A DNA stretch of 49,740 nt from a virus. Position numbers and translations under genes: made by a program. The notes under the pieces were generated by a model. That model did not search any database. It was not told where the DNA came from and saw nothing but the letters and a program-made list of their open reading frames with translations. Position 1 is the first letter of the stretch, and each line of letters starts with the position of its first letter. Below, one piece after another: positions 1 through 7,898 of the stretch. Location of the stretch: positions 1-49,740 of the IMG/VR virus record IMGVR_UViG_3300045256_000831; one strand, 5' to 3'.

Positions 1-471
1 ATGGCAATCGTAAAACTAGCGGCCGACGGCCAGGAGCTACAGCTCGACGATTCTATCGCCGGAGACGATACCCGGCTAAAGCAGGCCTTATCACCTTTCT
101 ACCCGGAAGCAGCTACGGCTAATATCCGCCGGGAGACCAATAGCACCGGGCAAATGGTAGTTAGTTTGGTTAAGCAGGCTGGAACGAAAGGTGCCGACCC
201 AATCGGCGATATTCTCATAAGTCTTGTGAAGGCCAGGCAGCATATCAACCCCGCTCTTGAACTGACCTGGCAGATCCAATTCCGCCAGGCGCTAGGGACG
301 CTCTCCATTGAAGACGTGTTGGCTCTACAGCCAATGATTGACAGCGCCGGAACGAAAGGACATGAGGAGGGTCAGAAGGTGGTAGCCGCCCTTTCCCGCC
401 TAGTCGAGGTAACACCTAAGCCGGTAGCAGCCGGTAGCCAGGCGGCGCCTGGTCTCCTCGCCGGGTTTTAG
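1..471 (+). CDS. PRTRC system protein C-like (candidate small ubiquitin-like modifier)
   Basis: A 156-residue protein and the first gene of the PRTRC cassette. The first ~65 residues match the short PRTRC C family pattern: a strand-rich start, then SPFYPEAATA (31-40), ending in GTKG (61-64). Family members that I remember are about 70-80 residues, so residues 65-156 are an extension. The extension carries a second GTKG at 117-120 and an Ala/Pro-rich tail ending GLLAGF. PRTRC C has been considered a small beta-grasp-like partner of the neighbouring ThiF protein; that role is an inference here. The gene starts at base 1, so its promoter is not visible. PRTRC F follows after 35 bases. The family call is fairly good, the modifier role is uncertain. 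Confidence 0.62.
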   Translation: MAIVKLAADGQELQLDDSIAGDDTRLKQALSPFYPEAATANIRRETNSTGQMVVSLVKQAGTKGADPIGDILISLVKARQHINPALELTWQIQFRQALGTLSIEDVLALQPMIDSAGTKGHEEGQKVVAALSRLVEVTPKPVAAGSQAAPGLLAGF

Positions 472-506
472 AAGAGAAGAGTGAAGAGAGGGTAAGTGAG
501 GTTGTT

Positions 507-1574
507 ATGACAGTCGAGATTCCGGTAGGACTCGCAGTAGCTTTGGAAGAGGCGAAACTGAAGTTGTCGCAAGGCATGAACAAACTAACTGAGGTTCCAG
601 CTCCTCTTCCTTTGCCGGTCCGCCCGCGGTTAACTTTTGATTTACAGGAAGCCTCCAAGCTGATAACCCGTTTTTCGCTCACGACAAACGCTTTTGACGC
701 CTGCGCTTACCTTGAAAGCCTTTCGCAGTCGGTGACAATCCTTTCGCTTTACCAGCACTACTTCCCGAAGGAGTGGGCTAACTCAAAGAGCCAGATGCTC
801 CCAGGTGCGGGAGATTTACGCATAAGCACTCGCTTTGGCGCAAGTAAGCTACCGGTGGCAGCCTATAGCGAGCGGGAAATAGAGTTTTTTGAGTTAGTAG
901 AAGCAAAAACTCTTTTCCCCTTTAACTACCAGACCCATGCCGACTCGATGATGGATGGCACTCGGTCGGATTTGATCGAACTGGAATATATGGGGCTGAG
1001 TTGGGAAGGAAGCGAGGATATTGGCGCCGAGCTTGAGGGCCACCGTCTGGCCTGGCAGCTCTTCTTTATTTTGTGGTGCGGGGATAAGTACGACTATACC
1101 GCGAACGCGCTAATTGAACTCATAGAGAATGAGCAGCCAAGCGAAGGGCCGAACGCCGGCCAGAAGTACCTAAAAGCGCTCAAGAAGGCAAAGTTAGGGT
1201 CTGTTCACGAGGGTAAGTTACAAGCGTTGTGCGCACCTGATGTGATAGTAAATCGCTTCGGCCCGGCAAACTATCCCCTGTCGTATTTGCCCCTTGCCGT
1301 GCAACTGATAAACGTTTCCACCGGCAATGTTTTTTTTGATTGTAATTATTGGGAGCCGCAGGAGGCTTACTACTGGAGTCACGGAATAAGTGATATAGAC
1401 GAGCTAATAGCGGAGTATAAGGAAGCCTGCGAGATAAGCCCTAAAGTAGCTGCGCTCAATGACTGGATTGAAGAAGACGCCAGGAATTTTGGAAAGGTAG
1501 TAAAGATATGGAACGAAGCGAAGGACTCCCGGAGCCGGGGAGTGGGATTAACGCTGGTAGAAATAGAGGTATGA
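507..1574 (+). CDS. PRTRC system protein F-like
   Basis: A 355-residue soluble protein with no signal peptide and no membrane segment. Position between C and B, length, and a C-terminal half with aromatic-rich blocks (NYWEPQEAYYW near 287-297, then a helical stretch ending in a W-containing DW..E block) fit PRTRC protein F. The biochemical role of F is unknown to me. A GAGG a few bases upstream of ATG 507 serves as ribosome binding site. The stop overlaps the start of the B gene by 4 bases (ATGA), which suggests translational coupling. The call rests more on context than on a diagnostic motif. Confidence 0.55.
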   Translation: MTVEIPVGLAVALEEAKLKLSQGMNKLTEVPAPLPLPVRPRLTFDLQEASKLITRFSLTTNAFDACAYLESLSQSVTILSLYQHYFPKEWANSKSQMLPGAGDLRISTRFGASKLPVAAYSEREIEFFELVEAKTLFPFNYQTHADSMMDGTRSDLIELEYMGLSWEGSEDIGAELEGHRLAWQLFFILWCGDKYDYTANALIELIENEQPSEGPNAGQKYLKALKKAKLGSVHEGKLQALCAPDVIVNRFGPANYPLSYLPLAVQLINVSTGNVFFDCNYWEPQEAYYWSHGISDIDELIAEYKEACEISPKVAALNDWIEEDARNFGKVVKIWNEAKDSRSRGVGLTLVEIEV

Positions 1575-2518
1575 GTGTGTTTGAAGAGGGCGCGGAAATT
1601 TCCCAAACACCTGCGGAAGAATGGCAGGAGGTTTTTAACCAATCTGGCCTGAAATTGACCTCACAAATTATGAGGGAACTGCTCTCACCTGGCCCTGGCG
1701 CTCTTATGGATGTTGAGGCGGCCCTTTACTTCACCTCCGGCCAGTTAATTTTCCACCACCGGGCTAGTAAGGGTAGCGAGAAAATAGGCGGTGAGCATTT
1801 TAAATGTGTTTCGCCTCAGCAGGTGGCGAATGCCTTTGCGACGCAAACTCTCGACACCGGCTGGCTGCCGCCAGGCGTGGTCAGATGGGGCAAGAATAAA
1901 AAAGGTCAGGATTGGCTGGTGAAGCTGATCCCGGCAGCCGTGCATGTGTTGACTCTCACCCGTCTAAAGCTGGCTGACCGCAAACTGGCCGGAGATGAAG
2001 ATACTAGAACTATCCGGGTGCCGCTCCCACCGCTCGTATTTGGCGGCAGCGGGAATCGCTATTTCGTCTGGGCGTTAAATGGACTGGAAGGTTCGCTCGC
2101 CCCAGATGGCAGCTTGGACGGTAATGCTCCTTTATATACGGCTCCACTTCCCAACGTCTACGATAACACGAGCATTTGTTTTGGGCAGAATAATCCGCCT
2201 GCTGCAAGCTGGGACACCATAGAACGAGTCTGGCGGCTTTTTATTTCGGACGCTCCTTACAACGCGGATCTCTCTCGTAATAAGTCTCAAACACATCCAG
2301 AAGACGTGCGAGCCCAGCTCCTTGCCCTGGCCGATCAGTATGAAGCTTCCCAGACCGGCAAAGATGCAAAAACTACTCGCAACCGGAAACGGAATTTACA
2401 TGCTACCTCAGAGGGGAAATTGGAATATCCGCTGGCCGATCTGGTGCAAATCATTAACCATTACGGCCAGAACCTGACCCTCAATGATGCAGTTCGCCGC
2501 TGTTTGATCGGCGAGTGA
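1571..2518 (+). CDS. PRTRC system protein B-like, E2-like Cys region
   Basis: A 315-residue protein. I chose ATG 1571, which overlaps the F stop as ATGA with GAGGT directly upstream, over an in-frame ATG at 1508 that would lie inside F. PRTRC B hallmarks are GWLPPGVVRWG (98-107) and the PLPPLVFGG block (151-159). Residues 191-203 (APLPNVYDNTSIC), then W214 and a helix, recall the core of ubiquitin-conjugating E2 enzymes, where HPNV..G.ICL carries the thioester cysteine; Cys203 is the matching residue. If so, B would accept a modifier from the ThiF protein and pass it on. The family call is good; the E2 chemistry is inferred from the motif and from the neighbouring E1-like and JAMM genes. Confidence 0.72.
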   Translation: MSVFEEGAEISQTPAEEWQEVFNQSGLKLTSQIMRELLSPGPGALMDVEAALYFTSGQLIFHHRASKGSEKIGGEHFKCVSPQQVANAFATQTLDTGWLPPGVVRWGKNKKGQDWLVKLIPAAVHVLTLTRLKLADRKLAGDEDTRTIRVPLPPLVFGGSGNRYFVWALNGLEGSLAPDGSLDGNAPLYTAPLPNVYDNTSICFGQNNPPAASWDTIERVWRLFISDAPYNADLSRNKSQTHPEDVRAQLLALADQYEASQTGKDAKTTRNRKRNLHATSEGKLEYPLADLVQIINHYGQNLTLNDAVRRCLIGE

Positions 2519-2550
2519 ACGAGTAATCAGAAATTTAGAGAGGCTACAAG

Positions 2551-3279
2551 ATGTTTTGCGATTATAGACTATTAAATAAACCCCAGACCGAAATGCCACA
2601 GATCAAGGTTGGCAAGATGTATGAATACGTGCTGGCCGCCGATGGAGTCTATTTACATGCCAAGAGGGAAGGGCTTGAGGTCTTTTTGCCGGTGATGGAA
2701 CCGCTCCGTTATGGTGCTGAAGTGCGCGGTCTGCTCCCGGCTACTCCTTTTGTAAAGATGGACTATCCTAAAGTACCTCACTCGCTGGTCGAGCAGATGT
2801 TAGAGAGTGCCATCGCCAGCGCTGACGACCGTGGCCGGCCGCTGGAAGTTCTTTTTCATTTGATTTGGACCGGTAGGCCGCCCGGTTACCCTGGCTGGAA
2901 ACTCGTGCTGCCGGAGCAAAAGCGCCACTATGCCAGCGTTAATCCGATAGGGAGCTCCCTCGCTCCAGGTGGTAGCTACGAACTGGCCTTTATCGAATGC
3001 CACTCCCATCATCACATGAACGCCTTTTTTTCTGGCACCGACGATCGGGACGAGCAGGGCTTTCGGATCTATGCCGTATTGGGCAAGATTTACGACCACC
3101 CTCAGCTCAGGGTCAGAGTTGGCGTCTTCGGCCAGCACTTCCAAATACCTGCAACCGAAATATTCGAACTGCCCTACGAGGGCCGAGTGCGGGATGCCAT
3201 AGTGGCTGATGAGCTCGAACAGGAAACCTCCCCGGAACCGGAAGAATTTGAGCTAGAAGCTATGGAGGTAGAGGTATGA
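2551..3279 (+). CDS. PRTRC system protein A, JAMM/JAB metallopeptidase
   Basis: A 242-residue protein with a complete JAMM zinc-peptidase signature in the C-terminal half: His151-Ser-His153, ten residues, Asp164, with Ser161 in the usual place (HSHHHMNAFFSGTDDRDE). JAMM enzymes cleave isopeptide or peptide bonds next to ubiquitin-like modifiers, or mature the modifier. The N-terminal half (1-100) is the PRTRC A-specific part. AGAGG precedes ATG 2551. The stop overlaps the ThiF start by 4 bases, so the two are probably co-translated. The acidic C-terminal tail (from about 222) has no recognised role. Confidence 0.85.
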   Translation: MFCDYRLLNKPQTEMPQIKVGKMYEYVLAADGVYLHAKREGLEVFLPVMEPLRYGAEVRGLLPATPFVKMDYPKVPHSLVEQMLESAIASADDRGRPLEVLFHLIWTGRPPGYPGWKLVLPEQKRHYASVNPIGSSLAPGGSYELAFIECHSHHHMNAFFSGTDDRDEQGFRIYAVLGKIYDHPQLRVRVGVFGQHFQIPATEIFELPYEGRVRDAIVADELEQETSPEPEEFELEAMEVEV

Positions 3280-4256
3280 CCACGGAATTACTTGAGCCCC
3301 AAGTTAGCACTAACCCGGTTAGCACGGGCACCCTCGCCGCTACCGGCAACCAGTTAGATTTGAGCTATCTCAACGCTTCTACTCTTATGATTGCACCTCA
3401 TAAGGAGGTGCGGATAGTGTTAGTCGGTTGCGGCGGCACCGGTTCGTGGCTGGCTCCCCACCTGGCCCGGATTGCCCGGGTAATTATTGAAAGTGGCAAG
3501 AAGGTTTCCCTCTACTTCGTAGATCACGACAAAGTAGAAAAGGCCAACTGCTATCGTCAAAACTTTGCTGATTGCGAGATCGGGCTGCATAAGAGCCGGG
3601 TGCTGGCGCTGCGCTATGGAGCTGCCTGGGGCCTTGATATTGCGGCTTTTCCTGAAAGGTTTAGTGTCGAACGTCCTAACCTCTACCGCTCCGGTGGTGG
3701 TGATGTGCTGACCGTCTATATCGGGTGCGTGGATAATGCCAAGGCCCGCAAGTATTTGGCTCTGACTATCGCTCATGACAATGGGTTTAACGGGCTACCC
3801 CGTTCTTACTGGCTGGATTGTGGTAACGCTTTCCAATCCGGCCAGGTCATTATCGGTTCTCACCACGACCCAAATATGTACGATATGAAACTGGCCTTCG
3901 ATAAATTGCCGGGGATGTGTACCACGCTCCCTTCTCCGGCCCTGGTAGAGCCTACTTTACTTCTCGCAAAACCGGAAGAGGAGGAAAACGCCGCAAGTAA
4001 CCTCTCCTGCGAAGAGATGAACGCTCTGAATGTGCAGTCGCTAACGATCAACCAGCAGATCGCGGGGATCGCGTCCGACTACCTCCTCCGGCTTGTGCTG
4101 CCCGGCGCTGGTGGTCTCAAACGCTTTGCCACTTATATTGATATGGCGAGCGGTGTAGCCCGCTCGAAATATATAACCAGGGAGGCTGTAGGCGCCGTTA
4201 TTGAGAACGCTACCACGCTAGTAGACAAGGGCAAGAAAGTGAGGGCAGCGGGGTGA
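3276..4256 (+). CDS. PRTRC system ThiF-family E1-like adenylyltransferase
   Basis: A 326-residue Rossmann protein of the ThiF/MoeB/E1 family. The nucleotide loop is GCGGTG (51-56). It is followed by the conserved acidic pair in FVDHDKVEKANCYRQNF (Asp83, Asp85, Asn91, Arg94-Gln95) and by GLHKS with Lys106, all typical of active E1-like enzymes. Such proteins adenylate the C terminus of a small beta-grasp protein. Cysteines that could take the thioester exist (for example in WLDCGN), but none is diagnostic. It ends the PRTRC block seen here and is coupled to JAMM gene A upstream and to a small gene downstream, both with 4-base overlaps. Confidence 0.9.
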   Translation: MTTELLEPQVSTNPVSTGTLAATGNQLDLSYLNASTLMIAPHKEVRIVLVGCGGTGSWLAPHLARIARVIIESGKKVSLYFVDHDKVEKANCYRQNFADCEIGLHKSRVLALRYGAAWGLDIAAFPERFSVERPNLYRSGGGDVLTVYIGCVDNAKARKYLALTIAHDNGFNGLPRSYWLDCGNAFQSGQVIIGSHHDPNMYDMKLAFDKLPGMCTTLPSPALVEPTLLLAKPEEEENAASNLSCEEMNALNVQSLTINQQIAGIASDYLLRLVLPGAGGLKRFATYIDMASGVARSKYITREAVGAVIENATTLVDKGKKVRAAG

Positions 4257-4471
4257 TTTCCAGGTACCGCTATTTCAGAACGCTGCCCAAACGTTTCTAC
4301 CACGTCCCAGCTTCGGCTGCCAACCCAGAGCTTTACCAGCTCCTGAAGCGTCACAATATCCCGGACAAGGATATTTACAGCATCATTTGGCACGCAGTCA
4401 GGCGCTACACCTTCAAAGGTAGGAAACCTGACTGGCCAGTCCACAAACGCCGTGTGGGCGATCTGAGGTAG
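4253..4471 (+). CDS. Small basic hypothetical protein after ThiF
   Basis: A 72-residue basic protein (many Arg/Lys, RYRYFRTLPKRFYHVP start) read from GTG 4253, which overlaps the ThiF stop by 4 bases. The overlap makes it part of the same translational unit. No motif recognised. The small size and charge suggest a nucleic-acid or protein-binding partner, which is only a guess. Confidence 0.6.
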   Translation: MISRYRYFRTLPKRFYHVPASAANPELYQLLKRHNIPDKDIYSIIWHAVRRYTFKGRKPDWPVHKRRVGDLR

Positions 4472-4511
4472 TCAGCTAGATAGATAGACAGTCGGAAGAG
4501 GTAACGCAGTA

Positions 4512-5096
4512 ATGGTTGAAGTTAATCCTGAAGTGAAAACCAGCCCGCTGCTCTTTGGGCCTGAGATGGTCCTCATGCTAAAGAAAGACAAAAAGACCCA
4601 GACCAGGCGGCTGATAAAACCCCAGCCGAGGGACGGGGTAAGAAAGTCGGTCTTCGTGAAAAGCGGTTACGAAGACCGGCATGGATACGAGGTCAAATGT
4701 AAGTGGGAAGTGGGCCAGCGGCTTTGGGTGCGCGAGACTGCGCTGCCCGATTTCCCCAAAGAGTTCAGCTATTACGAATTGTCGTGGAGGGAAGTGCCGG
4801 AGGAATATCGCTCACCTAAGCACGTTATCTATCGAGCCGATGGTCATTGGTACGGGATCAACATGTACCCATCCATCCACATGCCACGCTGGGCCAGCCG
4901 TTTCACGCTGGAGATCATCGGTCTCTGGCCGGAAGAGGCCGGGCAGATAAGCCCGGAGGACGCTATAGCGGAAGGTTTCGATAGCCCGGAAGCTTTCTGG
5001 GAATATCTGGCCAAGCTCTACAAGCAGGAAGTAGAGGAAATCAAAGAGCTGTGGTTCTGGGCCATCGAGTTTAAGAAGATCGAATTTAAGGGGTAA
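4512..5096 (+). CDS. ASCH-domain protein
   Basis: A 194-residue protein. The N-terminal block LLFGPEMVLMLKKDKKTQTR with RRLIKPQP, and the central blocks VGQRLWVRET and SIHMPRWASRFTLEI followed by ISPEDAIAEGF, are the usual order of conserved segments in phage-borne ASCH proteins. ASCH is a PUA-like fold thought to bind RNA or modified bases. A related ASCH protein in bacteria is an N4-acetylcytidine amidohydrolase, but that activity cannot be assigned here. It sits in the early operon just before a MazG-like gene, a pairing that would fit nucleotide or RNA metabolism during infection. Confidence 0.82.
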   Translation: MVEVNPEVKTSPLLFGPEMVLMLKKDKKTQTRRLIKPQPRDGVRKSVFVKSGYEDRHGYEVKCKWEVGQRLWVRETALPDFPKEFSYYELSWREVPEEYRSPKHVIYRADGHWYGINMYPSIHMPRWASRFTLEIIGLWPEEAGQISPEDAIAEGFDSPEAFWEYLAKLYKQEVEEIKELWFWAIEFKKIEFKG

Positions 5097-5112
5097 TGTA
5101 AGGAGGCGCAAA

Positions 5113-5748
5113 ATGGACTTTGGCGAGCTTGAAAACCAGATGCTGCGTACTGCCAAATTTGATGAGCCGTTCGACCGGGCTTTAAGCCTGTGCGCTCTGG
5201 GACTAACCGGCGAATCGGGGGAGATAGCCGATCTGGTAAAGAAAGTTTTTTACCACCATCACGAATTCGACGAGGCCAAACAGGCTCAGCTCATTGAAGA
5301 AGGCGGCGACTGGCTCTGGTATGTTTTTTATCTGCTGCGTACTCTGGGGTTAAGTTTTGAGGCCGTGTTGAGACATCCCAGGTACGAAATTATTGTCTAC
5401 CGCCCGATAATCTTAAACGTGGCTCAAACCTTTACTTACCTGGCAGTCGAACTCTCGTGCAAGTCCGGCGAATTAGCGTCTGCTATTTTCGAAGCCAAAG
5501 ATAAAAAGGAAAGGGCCACCCACCCCAGTAGCCGCAGCTATTTTATCGGTTTACTTGTAGAGCCTGTCGCTTACCTTTCAATCCTCGCCCAAAAGCTCGA
5601 TTCGAGCCTTGAGGAAATGTGCCAGGCAACCATCGAAAAGTTGAATAAGCGCTATCCCAACGGTTTTAACACGTCGGATAGCATCGCCAGACGGGATAAG
5701 CTTAACGCTACCAATCCTGAAGAGGGCCTTAGTCATGCTGAAGTATGA
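5113..5748 (+). CDS. MazG-like NTP pyrophosphohydrolase with degenerate second repeat
   Basis: A 211-residue all-alpha protein behind a strong AAGGAGG site. Residues 1-85 hold a MazG core: GLTGESGEIADLVKK with Glu34/Glu37, then EEGGDWLWY with Glu63/Asp66, which gives the ExxE...ExxD metal site. The normal MazG ending does not follow. A second, weaker copy comes first (about 103-185): AVELSCKSGELASAIFE, LLVEPVAYL, SLEEMCQATIEKLNKRYPNGF. It keeps the family ending but lacks the Asp of ExxD. It therefore looks like a fused pair with one active and one degenerate unit. MazG enzymes hydrolyse NTPs to NMP and PPi; phage members may lower alarmone or aberrant nucleotide levels. Confidence 0.85.
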   Translation: MDFGELENQMLRTAKFDEPFDRALSLCALGLTGESGEIADLVKKVFYHHHEFDEAKQAQLIEEGGDWLWYVFYLLRTLGLSFEAVLRHPRYEIIVYRPIILNVAQTFTYLAVELSCKSGELASAIFEAKDKKERATHPSSRSYFIGLLVEPVAYLSILAQKLDSSLEEMCQATIEKLNKRYPNGFNTSDSIARRDKLNATNPEEGLSHAEV

Positions 5749-6085
5749 CCCAACTAACCCGGCGCATGTCCGGGCCAATAAAGCGATCCAGGGTTATCTC
5801 TGGACACTTCGTGAAGCAGGCCTGGATGTGGTAGACGAACAGGAACTTCTTAAGCTGAGAGGGCGCGTCCTTCACCTGGAGGCTGAGCTTGAAGTAACTC
5901 ACCAGCTTTACGAGGCTCAAAACGAAGCGCTGGCTCTTATCCCTGAGTGTCCGGATCACGGGATTGGCTGCCTATCCCACAAAAAAGAGTGGATAACGGC
6001 TCGTCTCGAAGCCGGTAATAGTAATGGTGGTGGTAACAAGCCGCAACGGCCGGGGAAGGGCAGGCGAAATAAGAATGTTTCTTGA
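5735..6085 (+). CDS. Hypothetical early protein
   Basis: A 116-residue protein starting at ATG 5735, inside the end of the MazG-like gene (14-base overlap). The middle (about 38-70) is a heptad-like helix rich in Leu/Glu that could form a coiled coil. A short Cys/His group follows (CPDHGIGCLSHKKEW, about 73-87). The tail is basic and Gly/Asn/Lys-rich. Function not recognised. The overlap shows it belongs to the early operon. Confidence 0.62.
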   Translation: MLKYDPTNPAHVRANKAIQGYLWTLREAGLDVVDEQELLKLRGRVLHLEAELEVTHQLYEAQNEALALIPECPDHGIGCLSHKKEWITARLEAGNSNGGGNKPQRPGKGRRNKNVS

Positions 6086-6365
6086 ACTTATTCTAGCCAT
6101 ACTCTTCCTGGTCCTGCTCATTTTCACTTTGTGGAACCTGGGAGTAGCTTTAGAAGGCGTAGCAGAGAATTCGGCTCGCATCAAAGCTCTTGAGGATCAA
6201 ATCCTTTATGACCGGGCTTTTACAGAGAGGGTACGGGATGAGGCTGCCCAGCTTGAGCAGGAGCTTACTGATCTCAAAAACTTATTACAGATAAGAAGGC
6301 CTTCTATTTACTCTCACGATGAAGGAGAATTCAGCTATGAGCAAACTACAAGTACAACGCTTTGA
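6075..6365 (+). CDS. Small membrane protein with coiled coil
   Basis: A 96-residue protein read from ATG 6075, overlapping the previous stop. An in-frame ATG at 6024 would add 17 residues but lies inside the upstream gene, and only from 6075 does the protein begin with its membrane segment. Residues 2-22 are a hydrophobic helix (FLELILAILFLVLLIFTLWN). Residues 25-75 form a charged helix with heptad spacing (RVRDEAAQLEQELTDLKNLL). It probably sits in the inner membrane with the coiled coil in the cytoplasm. It resembles small early phage membrane proteins, for example those involved in exclusion or lysis timing, but none is specifically recognised. Confidence 0.65.
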   Translation: MFLELILAILFLVLLIFTLWNLGVALEGVAENSARIKALEDQILYDRAFTERVRDEAAQLEQELTDLKNLLQIRRPSIYSHDEGEFSYEQTTSTTL

Positions 6366-6693
6366 CCAGCAGCCGCTCTCTGCCAAAGAAGCTGAAATTA
6401 AGCTACATGCTGACTGGCGGGGATGGCTTATCTTGAATGGTTACACTCGCCAGCCCTCGGTAGTCTTGCCCGGCCACGGCCAGATAAAGCCCCTTACTCT
6501 CGAAATCTATAGGGGTACAGGTGACGCGGGCTACGTGCTTTACCACCCGCCTATCGGTTCCACCGAAGGCACGGAATGCCTTTACATAGCTATTCCGAAC
6601 GGCATCGTGCTAGATAACTTTATCGAGATCATAAAGCAGATGGCCAGCGGCACCATGCAGGTGCTAGCGAGACTAGGAAGCCAGGGTTATTAG
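6337..6693 (+). CDS. Hypothetical early protein
   Basis: A 118-residue soluble protein. I chose ATG 6337 (MSKLQVQRF) because AAGGAG lies about 10 bases upstream; the in-frame ATG at 6319 contains that ribosome binding site. It overlaps the end of the membrane-protein gene by 29 bases. The sequence looks like a compact alpha/beta domain ending in a helix (NGIVLDNFIEIIKQMASG). No family recognised. Confidence 0.65.
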   Translation: MSKLQVQRFDQQPLSAKEAEIKLHADWRGWLILNGYTRQPSVVLPGHGQIKPLTLEIYRGTGDAGYVLYHPPIGSTEGTECLYIAIPNGIVLDNFIEIIKQMASGTMQVLARLGSQGY

Positions 6694-6748
6694 CTTACTT
6701 AATAACAAGCGATAAGCAAAAAAAGAGAGATAGGTAGGGACCGTTAGA

Positions 6749-7201
6749 ATGAGCCATAAAAATAAAGCGCCAGGCAAGCTCCTAATAACTTCGCTGCAAA
6801 AACGAGATGAAAGGCTCTCGCAAAAAGCCGAGAATTCGGTGGACATCGCCCGCCGTCGTGGCTCCGGCTCCGGCCCTCAAGTTCTGGTAGGGGTATCACA
6901 GCACCCCTACACCAAATGCTGGCAGATCTGGCTCTCGCTCTACGGTCAGGATATTTGTGTTCTCACAGCCCACCGGCAATCTATTCACGCCAACGTGATG
7001 CTAAGGGCCATACTCACCAGGCTAACCGATCCAGTTACGCTGGCCCAGCCGGACCCCCTCAGTTTTCTCGATAGTCTCAGGGGTGATGCTATACCTATGC
7101 CCTTCCCGCCTACTACCCTGGCCCAGATCTGCGCCTCCATCGGCCGGGGCGAGGGGCAGGGAGAGAGCAAGGTAATTTATAAAGAAGAGGTAGCGGTGTG
7201 A
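6749..7201 (+). CDS. Hypothetical early protein
   Basis: A 150-residue protein with a basic N terminus (residues 1-35, Lys/Arg-rich), then a globular part with a WQIWLSLYGQDICVLTAHRQ block. The stop shares one base with the ATG of the next gene (TGATG), which indicates coupling. No motif recognised. Confidence 0.6.
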   Translation: MSHKNKAPGKLLITSLQKRDERLSQKAENSVDIARRRGSGSGPQVLVGVSQHPYTKCWQIWLSLYGQDICVLTAHRQSIHANVMLRAILTRLTDPVTLAQPDPLSFLDSLRGDAIPMPFPPTTLAQICASIGRGEGQGESKVIYKEEVAV

Positions 7202-7509
7202 TGAGAGAACTTACCACCAGCATGAGCCAGGAAGAGCAAGGCAGTAACGATCATTGCATATTAGTCGACTCAGCGGTGATTGAATATGACGACGATGGCG
7301 ACCCGGTGACCGAATACGAAACTCTCTTTTATGAGTTTTGCGCGAATGAAGATATTAACGCCACAGCGGCCGCCGCCAGCTACCTGAACTATGACGCCAA
7401 GGAACTGACAATCACCGGCGATAGGGCAGAAAACTTCTGGGTAGAGAAGTGCAACCGCTGCTCTGATAACTGTCCGGGTCGAGCAGCAAAAGCTGCGGGT
7501 AAAGCTTAA
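7201..7509 (+). CDS. Small acidic protein with Cys cluster
   Basis: A 102-residue acidic protein read from ATG 7201 in a TGATG junction; a GTG three bases upstream is also possible. The C-terminal quarter has CNRCSDNCPG, a closely spaced cysteine group that could bind zinc or a cluster. No recognised family. It lies in the early operon directly before another cysteine-containing protein. Confidence 0.6.
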   Translation: MRELTTSMSQEEQGSNDHCILVDSAVIEYDDDGDPVTEYETLFYEFCANEDINATAAAASYLNYDAKELTITGDRAENFWVEKCNRCSDNCPGRAAKAAGKA

Positions 7510-7540
7510 GACCTTTCCGAGGAAATAGGAGCTGCTAATT

Positions 7541-7873
7541 ATGGGTAAGGACGTTTATCAACAAGATCAGGGCGAGACGATCACCGTTAATAGCATTATG
7601 TGGTTTAGCAATAGTCCTGACGCTGGCCACCCCGATTGCCTTTGCTCGTGGTGCGGAAAGCCCATCCCGGAGGGGACCGTTCCACTCAGGGTTTTCGACC
7701 GGACTACCGAAATGGAAGCTCGCTTTCACAACAAGTGCATAGCCGAAGCAAGCCCGGTGCTGGGGATAACTTTCACCTATCTGGGTGATGACGATGAAGA
7801 TGAGCCTTCCTGGGAAGAAGAGTGTGAAGAATGGGACGGGGCGTTCAATGAGGCGCCAGAACAAAGTTATTAG
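7541..7873 (+). CDS. Treble-clef-like zinc-finger protein
   Basis: A 110-residue protein. Residues 33-66 have the spacing of a treble-clef or LIM-like zinc site: CLCSWCGKPI (Cys35, Cys38), a short beta region, then FHNKC (His63, Cys66). The C-terminal third is strongly acidic (Glu/Asp/Trp-rich). This suggests a small DNA- or protein-binding regulator made early in infection. The zinc site is seen in the sequence; the role is not known. Confidence 0.65.
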   Translation: MGKDVYQQDQGETITVNSIMWFSNSPDAGHPDCLCSWCGKPIPEGTVPLRVFDRTTEMEARFHNKCIAEASPVLGITFTYLGDDDEDEPSWEEECEEWDGAFNEAPEQSY

Positions 7874-7898
7874 GTTGGGTAGGTAGGAGGTAATAAAA

